Shown here in pieces: positions 1-9,392 of a stretch of 64,000 nucleotides of DNA. The position numbers and the translations under genes were made by a program. Every line of letters begins with the position of its first letter. Position 1 is the stretch's first letter. The stretch covers positions 310,001-374,000 of the forward strand of contig JARGSG010000036.1 of assembly GCA_030374805.1 (NCBI GenBank). Direction: 5' to 3'. A model generated the notes under the pieces. It was not told where the DNA came from, did no database searches, and saw only the letters and a list, made by a program, of their open reading frames with translations. Source of the DNA: Gracilaria gracilis (taxonomy: Eukaryota; Rhodophyta; Florideophyceae; Gracilariales; Gracilariaceae).

Positions 1-478
1 CAGGCACACCACGTGAAGGCGAGATGCACGTGCCCAGTGTCTATTCGACCGACAACCCCCATTCTAGAGGTTGACTGACAAGACGAATGGGGGGACGAAG
101 GCGATAAACGTCAGTAGCGAAACGCCTGAGATCGAGAACACCCTAGGGATCTAATGCTTACATGTGGTAGCCGATTCAAGATAGCACAGCTACTGATTAG
201 TAGTTTGTGGCTCCGGTATAAAAGTGTCATTGGTCATTGAGTCTATAGCAAACCCACGGGTACGAGAAATTAACAAATGGCCCGAAAGAATGATAGTCTT
301 CCTGGTGAGAGAGGGTTTCGTTAAACAGAAACACTGCAATAAGTAGAAATATATATTTAACATACGCGTTTTCACATTAACAACAATAACAACTACCTGG
401 TAAAAGATCTCCCACCCGACGTCAGCGGGAAAAGTGAACTTAATCTTCTAAATCGATTTTTGGAGATTGCTTTGGAAA

Positions 479-489
479 GAGAGAGAGAG

Positions 490-537
<48 letters not shown>
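479..537. repeat. (GA)n microsatellite
   Basis: About 59 bases of almost pure GA dinucleotide repeat with one interruption (an AC near 491-492). Confidence 0.95.
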
Positions 538-539
<2 letters not shown>

Positions 540-2019
540 CTCCAGCTTACTGTCAGTTCTTCCGTATCGGAGCAGAAAAAGATGAAGAGGAAGAGGAGTG
601 ACAAATTGTTGAGAATGTTGGTTACATCTCTATTCCTCGTAACGCGTGGGGTGACTAAAAGTCTAATGAAACTCGAGACTTCGTCGTAATTTCGCTAATG
701 CGCTCATATAGAGACATAGAAATTCGAGACCGTTGTTCTTTTTTTGTTCTTTACTGCGGACCTCAGCCTCAATTTACCTTCATGCTATGCAGCAAAGCTG
801 TCTCTTCTTCTTCTTAAGTGTGGTTTATTACTCCCTATTTCGAAGCAATAAGAGAGCTACATTAATACAAATAACCCTCTCTCCTAAGAAAGGCTTAAAA
901 CGTTGAAGGCCATTCTCTAATCATATCAATCATCGTCTTGTCTTTTCTTTCCTTTAGAGTCGGTAACTCATTTCGTCTCGAACAATTTGCCAATGGGAAC
1001 CGAAACAAAACATGGTCTACTCCTTTTTTCAATTCTGTACCACATAGGCATCTTGTTAGTTTTTTGTCTACGTAGGTAGAGACCGGGTGAAGATTGTAAA
1101 CGTGGCCAGTTGAGAACTGAGCCAATACCACTTCCGCCCTCCGTGCCTCAAGCTCGTTTGCAATTGTCGTTAGACAGCCCTATGCAATGCTTTTTCTAAA
1201 GGAGGTTCTCTTTCCTCGAGGTGTTGGCAAACAATGCCGGCATTGCCTAATAAAACCTTGTTGTGTAAATTTGCGTTGGGCAGCTACAGTACCTTCGTAA
1301 CGATAAGAGTTCTCTCTCTCGTTATGGTTGCATAGGCCAAATTACGACTAAACGCTGAACGCTTCCTCAGAAAGAAGCGTTTTCTCACGTGAAAGGTCAA
1401 CACCTTTTCAGGCCATTTCTTCTCTATTTCACAAACAAGCAAGTCAGACGGTCTGACTGGCTCGAAAATGCCGTGACTACTGACTCTCGACGTCCAAAAG
1501 TCCGTAGTCACAACTGCGGGCCTGCATTGACAAAGGCCGACAACAAAGAACACCGTTATTAGAAGCCAAGAGAGAACGAGAACGAAAGTAGCGATTGAAA
1601 CAGAAGTTCACGCTCGAGGCCTTGTTGGGAAAGGGAAATCCTTATACAATTAGAGCTAGGTCGGCCTTGAAGCAAAGGGTTTTTGATAGAGGGTAAATAA
1701 AACTTTATCCCATCCTATTTCGCCCTGTGTAAGTATTAAAGAGGAGGAACATCAACGACACATCTCAAACCCTAACATATTCTTGTTTTGACAGGGCCTG
1801 ATGATGATGGTTGGAACGTCTCAGATGCTTGGCCCGTCTCCTCTTTTTTAGTGAACGGCATTCCTTCTTGTCTCGGGCTGTGGAAGGCAATTGCTCCACG
1901 GAGTAGGTTTTTCTCTAAAGGGCCAGAAATGTCAGCCCTTGTCGTACTTGACCGATTGCGCCAAAGCAAGAGTGGTTACGTAATCGAAGTACTGGGCCCT
2001 CATTTCCTCTGTGACCGTT

Positions 2020-2071
2020 GATATATAACTTGTACAGTACTACTACATAAGAGCGGTTTTTCAGAACGAAT
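2020..2071 (+). repeat. 52-bp direct repeat, copy 1
   Basis: This 52-bp unit starts GATATATAACTTGTACAG and recurs at 2,268-2,319 with one A/G difference by eye. The flanking sequences of the two copies differ, so it is a short duplicated module and not a longer tandem array. Confidence 0.9.
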
Positions 2072-2187
2072 CTTCTTCTTCTTCTTTATTATGAGCGCGT
2101 ACGCTAATTCCTCGTAACGCGTGGGGTTTGCTAAATACCCCCAACGACCTATAATGCTTCCTAACGAAAACCTAGCCACTGGCTGCA
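2072..2187. repeat. Dispersed repeat, copy A
   Basis: The stretch beginning with a CTT run and containing TTCCTCGTAACGCGTGGGGT is matched by a diverged copy around 8,551-8,690. The shared order is: CTT run, ATCATG/TTATGAG, CGTACG, TTCTCGTA, GCGTGGG, TTTGCT and a GCCACT box. The 20-base core alone also occurs exactly at 633-652. The element class is unknown; nothing in it looks coding. Confidence 0.6.
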
Positions 2188-2267
2188 AATCTGCAACCGT
2201 GTTACGCTCACTTAGCTAGCGACTACATTGTTTTCCAGAGGAACCATTAAACCTCTAAGGTGTTCTC

Positions 2268-2319
2268 GATATATAACTTGTACAGTACTACTACATAAGA
2301 GCAGTTTTTCAGAACGAAT
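2268..2319 (+). repeat. 52-bp direct repeat, copy 2
   Basis: Second copy of the 52-bp unit at 2,020-2,071, 248 bp downstream of it, with a single mismatch. Confidence 0.9.
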
Positions 2320-2776
2320 AGTTCGTGACAGGGTGTCAAATACAAGTCCAGACTACGTCATTAATTATCAGGCCCAGTTCCCTCAGATTCTGGCTCAACA
2401 TGGAATTCACTTAAGGGAAGGAGAATTCGAATATGAGACACAATCTAAAGGAGTTCGTGGGGTTTGAGAGACCATTGCATGAACAAGGATTGAGAGACTC
2501 ATGGCTTTTCTTTCACGCTACAGGGATAGTAGCGCTGAACGAAGTACTTCAAAGTTTCTTGATGCGTTCAATAAACATGGGTCTAGGAGTTTTCGAACGT
2601 GCTCATTTTTCAATCAACGTAATCCTAAAAAAGGAGGTCTTGCGGATCATTAGAGCGGGTCATTCTCCCTGAGTTTTGGTATAGGGAACTCAGGACCACA
2701 GTAAAGAGAGGAAGAAGGAACAATTAGAAACAAACGTCAAGCAGTAGTGCTGGTTAGCACAACAGAAACATTGCAG

Positions 2777-2889
2777 GTTTTCTTAAAACGCTTTGATGCT
2801 CAGTTATCCCCAAATCATCCTGCATAATCTGAACTTCACACAGTCGTATAGTGAACTCTTGCAAGGTAATCAAAGCGTTTAAGAAAAGC
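2777..2889. repeat. Imperfect inverted repeat (possible hairpin)
   Basis: The arm at 2,777-2,797 is the reverse complement of 2,869-2,889 except for one extra A, around a loop of about 70 bases. It could form a ~20-bp stem. No flanking target duplication was recognised, so whether it is a MITE remnant, an RNA hairpin or chance cannot be decided here. Confidence 0.55.
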
Positions 2890-3453
2890 ATATAGTAGTC
2901 AGTTTATGCATAATCGTATACTCGTGCGAAAAGCAACGAGGAGAAAAGACAATCCTCTTTCGCTAGGTCAAACAGAAGCACCGGAGGGATAGCTCCTCAA
3001 CAATTGCTGTTATCACTTCACCATCGCCAAGACTTCGCTACGGCTTGTTCTCCGGTTCCTATGGAGAGCATTTCTGGAATTCTTCCCGAAATCGAGGCAG
3101 CGTTTTACCGGATGTTGAGCATGCAAATATACCACAAACAGCAATTTTTGGATATCTTGAAAATTGATGTTTTGAGCTTGCGCCGACGGGTTTCAACTTG
3201 AAACTTTCGAGGTAGAGACATGCACAACGGTGACTGATAACTCTTACACGTTGAGAAACACCGGATCCAAAACATTCCAAAGAGCAGCAGGTACCGTCGT
3301 ACCGTTGGTAACGCTACCGTTGTTGAGGTACAACTCCGTGAAGTGCAGACGTTTTTTTGTCCTTCTACGCCAGGCTGATCAATCTCAAATCAGGGTTTCC
3401 CTTTGGGTTCGCAAGTAAACGGGGTTCGCGAGTGAATTCTTATCGGCTTCAAT

Positions 3454-4398
3454 ATGGAACGCTCCCACCAACAAGCCGAGCTCCAGTACACCAAGTTTTC
3501 CCACGCACTGGAACAGCTGCAACGTGCTTTAAGGCCTATGCTCTCCGCAATCGATTTACTCCGTTCAGCAGGCAATGAGGAAGAGTTGGACCCCATGTCA
3601 AGAGCTCGTATGCACATTTCACTGGCCTACGCTGTCAATTCACTCTTTTGCATGTATCTTCGCACACAGGGAATTGACCCTGCCACCCATCCTGTTGCAG
3701 AGGAAATTGCGCGTGTACAAGACGCGTTTGTGCGAATGAGAAAGGTTGAAGCTGGTGAATCTACAGAACACAAACAACAGCCCAAACGCGATCGACGAAA
3801 GCATATTGCAAACGCTCGAAAAAGTGCGGCCATGCTTGCAGCTTTGGTGTTTCCCGAAGAAGAAGATTTGTTACGAGCTTTGCAGGGAAAGCCAGGGAGA
3901 CTCGAAAATGAAGGAGAAGGGAATATGGCCTCACGTATTCTGTACAAGACGTTCAACGAGAACAAGGTGACTACTACTACGGAGCCGAAGCAATCCGAAG
4001 AGGACAGAACCGGAGAAAAGGAAAATGACAATCGGGAGGAGGGAATTGAAATTGATTCTGATAGCGAACACGAAGGTAGCTCTAATCTTCAAGCGCAAGG
4101 CGAGAAAGCCGTAGCGGGGGATGAAGAACAATCGGAACACAAGACTCCAGCAACTGGAGAAAACAAAAAGAAAAAGTCAAAGAAGGGCAAGAAAGACAAA
4201 AAACGAAGCAAAGAAAAACGAAAGAAAGCAAAGGCGGAGGAGGTCGAAGATAAGCAAAAAGAGTTGAATAAAGGTGAGGATAAGGAGAAGGTCAAAAGCA
4301 AGAAGAGGAAATCAAAGAGTGGTCCATCCTCTAGTGACAAGCGGGAAAAGAAAAGAAAGAAACGAAACATGGAGAAGCTCGAACAACGAAAGGAGTGA
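3454..4398 (+). CDS. C1D/Lrp1-like nuclear RNA-exosome cofactor (Sas10/Utp3/C1D family)
   Basis: The 314-residue frame starts at an ATG after a stretch with no better start. Residues ~10-95 match the Sas10/Utp3/C1D fold in pattern: an N-terminal helix rich in L and Q, then the family signature around LYLRTQG-type residues (here MYLRTQGIDPATHPV) followed by EEIARVQ. Members such as yeast Lrp1/Rrp47 and human C1D bind the exosome subunit Rrp6 and act in the nucleus in 3' processing of rRNA, snRNA and snoRNA. From about residue 150 the protein is acidic, then strongly Lys-rich (a KKKKSKKGKKDKK run), which suggests nuclear or nucleolar targeting and RNA binding. Family members are often about 140-190 residues, so this tail is long. 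The gene ends 123 bp from the convergent ThiO-like gene. Confidence 0.82.
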   Translation: MERSHQQAELQYTKFSHALEQLQRALRPMLSAIDLLRSAGNEEELDPMSRARMHISLAYAVNSLFCMYLRTQGIDPATHPVAEEIARVQDAFVRMRKVEAGESTEHKQQPKRDRRKHIANARKSAAMLAALVFPEEEDLLRALQGKPGRLENEGEGNMASRILYKTFNENKVTTTTEPKQSEEDRTGEKENDNREEGIEIDSDSEHEGSSNLQAQGEKAVAGDEEQSEHKTPATGENKKKKSKKGKKDKKRSKEKRKKAKAEEVEDKQKELNKGEDKEKVKSKKRKSKSGPSSSDKREKKRKKRNMEKLEQRKE

Positions 4399-4521
4399 GA
4401 GTATTCGGTTCCGTCGACTTGTTAACATATATGCATTTTGCTATACAATTCAGTTCGTAACGTCATTTTCGTATGAAACATCTGTACAAGGGTGCATAGT
4501 CTGAGATGCAATCATGGTGCT

Positions 4522-6402
4522 CTACTTTCTGTGACTCGGAGTAGTAAACTCTATGCCACTAACAAAAATCTTGGGGTCTGGTTTCATTCCATCTGATGCT
4601 TCGCCCTCTATTTTTGTCGTGGTCACGCTCTCATGATCCGGGTCAAAGCATTGCTCCAAATCCTGCATGTCTCTATAACCCATTTCAGCCGCAGCGTTAT
4701 ACCTTTGCACTTCCTCTTCACTCAGGGAAAGCACTGGCCCATCTTCTCTTTGAAGTGACGAAGGCTCTCGTCCAAAAGCCCGGTTCTTAGCAAGAGCATT
4801 TGACATTGATTTGTGCATATTTGGGCCTCGCTTATGTAGAATATCGTCGTACGCATCATTCACGGCGCTGATGTTTTCAGGGTTTCGAGGATCAGTGGCT
4901 TCCGGAGAGACGTTTGTCTCACTTGTCTGGGTCGGAGTTGTTGCTTGCTGTGTAAACGTCGGTGACATGTGCTGCTTGTCGGAGTCAGCTAGCGAAGGCG
5001 CTGCGGGTGATACATTCCTCGGACCCTTCCATCCAGGTGGGTAGACGGGCTCGCTAGTTCCATTTGACAAAACTTTCCAAAGCTTAACTTCTCTTTCGAC
5101 GGGTCCACCAGTGGTCATCGGTGATTTAGAAGCACTGTTCTCAGATGTGCTCTGAACTGTTCCTGCTTCTAACGTTTGATGTTTGGTCGAAGAATCGAGC
5201 GGAGGTTTGTTATCATTGTTCTGATAGAATCTATCTATAGTGAAACGGCCCAGCAAGTGGCGAAGTTCGGGAGACAACTGGGCGGTTTCGCCCATCGCGT
5301 AAGCTGCAGCAATCTTCGCTCCAATCGGCGCGAAAAGGACACCATTTCTGTAGAAGCCATTGACGACGCTAAGATTGTCATAGGAGCAATGTCCGAATAT
5401 TGGATTCTCATCCGGTGTGGCGGGGCGGAAGCCAGTCCACATCTCGCGGATCTCATAGTCGGCCATAGCCGGTATGAGCTCGATGGCAGAATCGATGAGA
5501 TGCTTGATACCTGCCGGCGTGTTGCGACTGTCAAAGCCAATATCTTCGACGGTTGCGCCCACATAGAACTCAGTAAAATCATTTTTCGGGACGATATAAA
5601 CGTTGGAATAGATGACGTGGTTCAGAAGCGGGTGCGATCGCGGTGGCGGAACAAGCGATATCATCTGCCCTTTCACGGGACGGATGGGCATCATAGGCAA
5701 CAAGCGTTGAGCCCAGGCGCCTGCAGCAACTACAAAATGAGAGGCGTGAATGTGTTCGCCATTGTGCTTCTCAAGAGCGGCGACGTGGGTAGCGTCGGGC
5801 GTGGTGACGATCCTGCCGATGGGCTCGTGATCAAAGGTGACGCCGAGCTTCTCACACGCCACGCGGAGAGCGTGCGTCAAGCGGCGACTGTCCACACTAG
5901 CATCGCGCGGATGGCGTTGGACAGCAACAACTCTGTCACTCAACGCCGGTTCGATAACACGCACAGCATCTCCACGTATGAGACCATCTCCAGGTGCATT
6001 GTCAAAGAAGGGCACAAGAAAGTCGGAGCGCGCCACATAGTGCACACGCATGCCAGAAACGGCCTGCACATTGTTCACAAACGCGGGATAGATACGCAAA
6101 GACTGCTCTGCCAGCTGGAGCAACGGCGAAGAGAGCTTCTCTGCCGACGGCGCAAGCATTCCGGCGGCCGCCAGCGCGGCGGGCCGTCTGTCCGGCGCGG
6201 CCACCACACGCACGGCGACGCCGCGCTGCGCCAGCTCGAACGCCGTGGAAAGGCCGGCCATCCCAGCACCGACCACGACCACATCGGACGCAGCCCGCGC
6301 TCGCGGGGCGGGGCAGCAGCGACGGCGCTCGCGGGGCGACTGCAGCGCCGCGCGCCGAGCGCGGATCGGCGAGGAGTGCGGCGGGGTGCAAAACGCCGAC
6401 AT
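4522..6402 (-). CDS. thiO: FAD-dependent glycine/D-amino-acid oxidase, ThiO-like, probably plastid-targeted
   Basis: I start the gene at the ATG whose complement is 6,400-6,402, giving 626 residues; the longer open frame upstream begins only at a GTG. Residues 1-40 are rich in Ser, Arg, Ala and Pro with almost no acid, as in a plastid transit peptide. A Rossmann FAD site follows (VVVVGAGMAG, ~41-50), then a DAO-family body to about residue 385 that ends in GFYRNGVLFAPIGAK, typical of glycine oxidase ThiO. ThiO oxidises glycine to the imine (dehydroglycine) used by thiazole synthase ThiG for thiamin. Red algal plastid genomes encode ThiG and ThiS, so an imported ThiO would fit (inference). Odd feature: a ~240-residue low-complexity C-terminal extension absent from ordinary ThiO. 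It diverges from the Nramp gene. Confidence 0.8.
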   Translation of the reverse strand: MSAFCTPPHSSPIRARRAALQSPRERRRCCPAPRARAASDVVVVGAGMAGLSTAFELAQRGVAVRVVAAPDRRPAALAAAGMLAPSAEKLSSPLLQLAEQSLRIYPAFVNNVQAVSGMRVHYVARSDFLVPFFDNAPGDGLIRGDAVRVIEPALSDRVVAVQRHPRDASVDSRRLTHALRVACEKLGVTFDHEPIGRIVTTPDATHVAALEKHNGEHIHASHFVVAAGAWAQRLLPMMPIRPVKGQMISLVPPPRSHPLLNHVIYSNVYIVPKNDFTEFYVGATVEDIGFDSRNTPAGIKHLIDSAIELIPAMADYEIREMWTGFRPATPDENPIFGHCSYDNLSVVNGFYRNGVLFAPIGAKIAAAYAMGETAQLSPELRHLLGRFTIDRFYQNNDNKPPLDSSTKHQTLEAGTVQSTSENSASKSPMTTGGPVEREVKLWKVLSNGTSEPVYPPGWKGPRNVSPAAPSLADSDKQHMSPTFTQQATTPTQTSETNVSPEATDPRNPENISAVNDAYDDILHKRGPNMHKSMSNALAKNRAFGREPSSLQREDGPVLSLSEEEVQRYNAAAEMGYRDMQDLEQCFDPDHESVTTTKIEGEASDGMKPDPKIFVSGIEFTTPSHRK

Positions 6403-6763
6403 GAAGGGCAACGACGAGCTGCCGGAAAGACGGCGGCGGTGCGGCGGCGACAAGTAAAGCGCGGCCCGAGCTGGCGATGCAACGGTTGGAATGCAAATGA
6501 TCTCGCGGCCGAATGCGCCACGAGCACGCACACGTGTGGCGAGCCACCTCGCGTCCTTTCGCCTGCCGTAAACTAAAAGGTACGCGTCACTTACACCACC
6601 GACTCCAGTTCGGAATGCGGACTCGCTTGCGTGTCGCGCCGCACACTAAAGTAAACTTTACCCCCCTCAAGCGGCTGCTCCGCCATCGCCGCCACATGCG
6701 GCGGTCACTGGGGACGTTTCGCGCCGTGTGAGCGAAGTTCGCCGCGCCAGACCAGTCTCTCAC
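6403..6763. promoter_or_regulatory. Shared divergent promoter region, ThiO-like / Nramp
   Basis: This 361-bp GC- and CpG-rich gap separates two divergent ATGs, so it must carry promoters for both genes. No clear TATA box was seen. The open frames that cross it extend from GTG codons and are not supported. Confidence 0.55.
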
Positions 6764-8320
6764 ATGTTGTCCTTCGACCAAACAGATGACCAGCAGCCGC
6801 GCGCCGTGCGACCGAATGAGCTGCGGCCAAGCTCTTCAGACGACCGCTGTCGCTCGCGCGCGCGTCCGTCGCTCTCCAGCTTCGTCGCAGCGTTTGGCAT
6901 CCCGTGTCTGATCGCAGTGGCCGCCATAGACCCCGGCAACCTTGAGCTTGACTTGCAGGCCGGCCATGCGTTGCGCTACACATTGATATGGGTCATTCTC
7001 TTCTCCAGCGTGCTGGGCTGGATTTTGCAATCGCTCGTTGCTCATCTTACCATTTGCTCGGGAAAGCCGCTGGCCGCGCTCTTGGCGCTGGCTTACAAGA
7101 AACACCGACTTTTGTCCATCTCCATGTTCGTGGTGGCTGAGGTTTCAGTCATTGCGTTTGATATCGCCGAGGTTGTAGGTACTGCCATCGCCTTGCAGCT
7201 TTTGTTCCAGTGGCCCTTGTGGGTGGGTATCATGTTGTCGGGTCTGGATACCATGCTGGTTTTGTTCTTGCAGCAGAATGGCTTGACCAGAGTGGAGCTT
7301 GTGATCGAGTTGTCACTGTTTTTGCTTGCTGCCTGTCTCTTCTACGAATTTGTCATATCTCGTCCGGACATCTTCTCTATCGTTCAAGGCTCTGTTGTAC
7401 CCAGTTTGGGACCAGACCCCACCCAGGGTGCAATTCTTGGCGTCGGTATACTCGGAAGCGTGGTCATGGCTCACAACCTTTTCTTGCATAGCTGGCTCGT
7501 GTACGATCGAAACAAGGAAGATGATATGCTGTCGGATTATCCTTTGCAGATCCCTGGCATCACGCGCTACCTGCGCCAAAGTTGTCGTTATGCCACCATC
7601 GAAGCGGGCGCAATTTTCGTCGCCACTTACCTTATTAACACTTGCGTCGTTGCCATCACTGCTTCCTTACCGGAGAAGAGCCTACGATCTATCTCATCTA
7701 TTGGTCTCCAGGACGCTGGCGCTCTTCTGTCGTCAATACTGGGAGCCAAGTTTGCCTCTACGGCGTGGGCGATCGCTTTGCTTTGTAGTGGCCATGCTGC
7801 TACCGTTACCGGTGCGTTAGCGAGCCAGGCGGTTTGTGAGGGCTTCCTCAACATTCAAGGCCGACAGACTTCCCTGGTCATCCTAGCCACGCGCGCTATT
7901 GCTATTCTGCCCGCTATGGTTGCCGCACTTGCCGCTGGCGAGGCAAGTGCGAATAAGCTTGTGGTACTCTCTCAAGTAATTTTGTCGCTCGCGCTCCCGT
8001 TTGCCGTTATCCCCATGTTCAAGCTCCTGGTTAGTGTTGACCGAATATCTCACAACAGTGTTCTGAACAAGAAGATGTTAGCGGGAGGCTATGTGGCGTT
8101 TGCGTTTTTGATGGCCGCAAACATATATGTTTTCTACGATATGGTGATCGAGATCAACCAGCTTTTCGGTTGCTTTGCGGCGTTCGGCGTTTGTCTTCTT
8201 GCGCTATTCTCTGTTTATTTGATAGCGAAGATTGTTGTCACTCCGATTGATTTCTCTGAATTATCAACACCGGCAGAATGGATGTGGGATACTAAGGAAA
8301 CAAGCCCATTACTTAACTAA
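6764..8320 (+). CDS. Nramp-family divalent metal transporter
   Basis: The start is the ATG at 6,764; the frame is open upstream only from a GTG at 6,728. The 518-residue protein has a hydrophilic N-terminus and about 11-12 hydrophobic segments. TM1 carries the metal-binding motif DPGN (residues 56-59). TM6 carries VVMAHNLFLHS (Met ~235, His ~237), corresponding to the family MPHN motif. The aligned Asp, Asn and Met metal ligands are therefore present, supporting H+-coupled uptake or vacuolar release of Mn2+ or Fe2+. Odd feature: the near-invariant Pro of MPH is Ala. The C-terminus ends in a short acidic tail. Cellular location cannot be read from the sequence. It shares a divergent promoter with the ThiO-like gene; no functional link is implied. 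Confidence 0.9.
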   Translation: MLSFDQTDDQQPRAVRPNELRPSSSDDRCRSRARPSLSSFVAAFGIPCLIAVAAIDPGNLELDLQAGHALRYTLIWVILFSSVLGWILQSLVAHLTICSGKPLAALLALAYKKHRLLSISMFVVAEVSVIAFDIAEVVGTAIALQLLFQWPLWVGIMLSGLDTMLVLFLQQNGLTRVELVIELSLFLLAACLFYEFVISRPDIFSIVQGSVVPSLGPDPTQGAILGVGILGSVVMAHNLFLHSWLVYDRNKEDDMLSDYPLQIPGITRYLRQSCRYATIEAGAIFVATYLINTCVVAITASLPEKSLRSISSIGLQDAGALLSSILGAKFASTAWAIALLCSGHAATVTGALASQAVCEGFLNIQGRQTSLVILATRAIAILPAMVAALAAGEASANKLVVLSQVILSLALPFAVIPMFKLLVSVDRISHNSVLNKKMLAGGYVAFAFLMAANIYVFYDMVIEINQLFGCFAAFGVCLLALFSVYLIAKIVVTPIDFSELSTPAEWMWDTKETSPLLN

Positions 8321-9392
8321 CACTGTGGCAGATCCGAAAATAAGCCCATGAAAAGATACCCCCAACAACCCCGTTACAGAGTTACCCCCGTAAAAGGGTT
8401 AGCTAGCTACCTTCGTAGTGGTATATCCTCATCAGCGCTTAGCCTGTTTCTCAAAGTCTAGTTCGTACATCCCTGCTCTTTTTTCTTGTTCTTCAAATGA
8501 CAAATCGAGATCTTTTCGGAAGTATCTTACGTCATGATTAAGCCTGCCGCGCCTTCTTCTTCTTCATCATGTGAAAACACGTACGTCAATTTCTCGTATG
8601 CGTGGGTTTGCTGAAGACCTGAAGACCTGTAACACTTCTATATCGCAGCCACTAACTATTAACCAGTAGCTGTGCTACACTTACTGGGCTGCGAAAAGAA
8701 AGTGTTAGATCCCTTAGGCGTTTTCGACCGCAGGCGTTTCACTACCGACGCTTATCGCCTTCTTCCTATCAAGCCCTTCATTCAGCCTCTAGAGACCGTC
8801 GGCAGAGGGGCACACTATGACAAGTCGCTCCGCGTGTCCCATGTTGGCCACCCAAGAAATCATGGGCAGCATCCTTTCACCCAATCATCATATCGTCGGC
8901 GAGATCAGGTGCAAGAACCGGTCCGTTGCCTTTCACCGTCATCCAACCCCAATGTAGTCCCTCCGAGAAAAACCCTGGCAAAAACCCTGTTCTGTAGCTC
9001 CGTTTGAGCTCTTCCTTCAAGGTAAAAATTCAGGGAAACGGCGGTAGGATCTTCCTCCGATGACCGGCTCGTGACCTACTGCGTGCGTGCAGCTAGACGA
9101 GGGCATTTTAACGACATGCCACCCAGGTCAGCGAGGGCGACCGGCAAGCTGGCCGATCGCTTGGGCGAGTTTTACGACCTCCCGGGTCGAGCCCCGCTTT
9201 CCAGTGCGGACTGTGAGTCTCGCTCATTACGGCCCACCCATGAACGTAAGACTAGGTTTTATGGACTGTATATATACATCTTAAAAGGCGATGATCTGCC
9301 TCATAACCCAGGCCAATCTGCCCTTAATGTCGGGACTCGTACAATATGAGATGAACTGTTGCGTTGGAGGGTAATTCTCATTACGCAATGAT
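8321..9392. other. Intergenic gap with dispersed repeat copy
   Basis: This 1.07-kb gap lies between the convergent ends of the Nramp gene and the unrecognised 791-residue gene. About 8,551-8,690 is a diverged copy of the repeat at 2,072-2,187. The short open frames at 8,672-9,007 and 9,071-9,349 have no recognisable motif and are not called. Confidence 0.5.

Larger units (their letters stand above)
1..3453. other. Gene-poor region with short repeats
   Basis: No reading frame here has a composition, length or motif I can support as a gene. The open frames are under 90 codons, overlap each other on both strands and match no family I know. The region holds a GA microsatellite, a 52-bp direct repeat, a dispersed repeat also seen near 8.6 kb and an imperfect inverted repeat, each listed separately. 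It is probably decayed repeat sequence lying upstream of the first host gene at 3,454. Confidence 0.6.

Noticed and set aside
6002..6547. Ala/Arg-rich minus-strand frames in the ThiO 5' region
   Set aside because: They overlap the transit-peptide coding region in other phases and only reflect high GC.
5176..6576. Long plus-strand frame opposite the ThiO-like gene
   Set aside because: It is a shadow of a GC-rich gene; Arg/His-rich composition, no domain, and the minus strand has clear FAD motifs.
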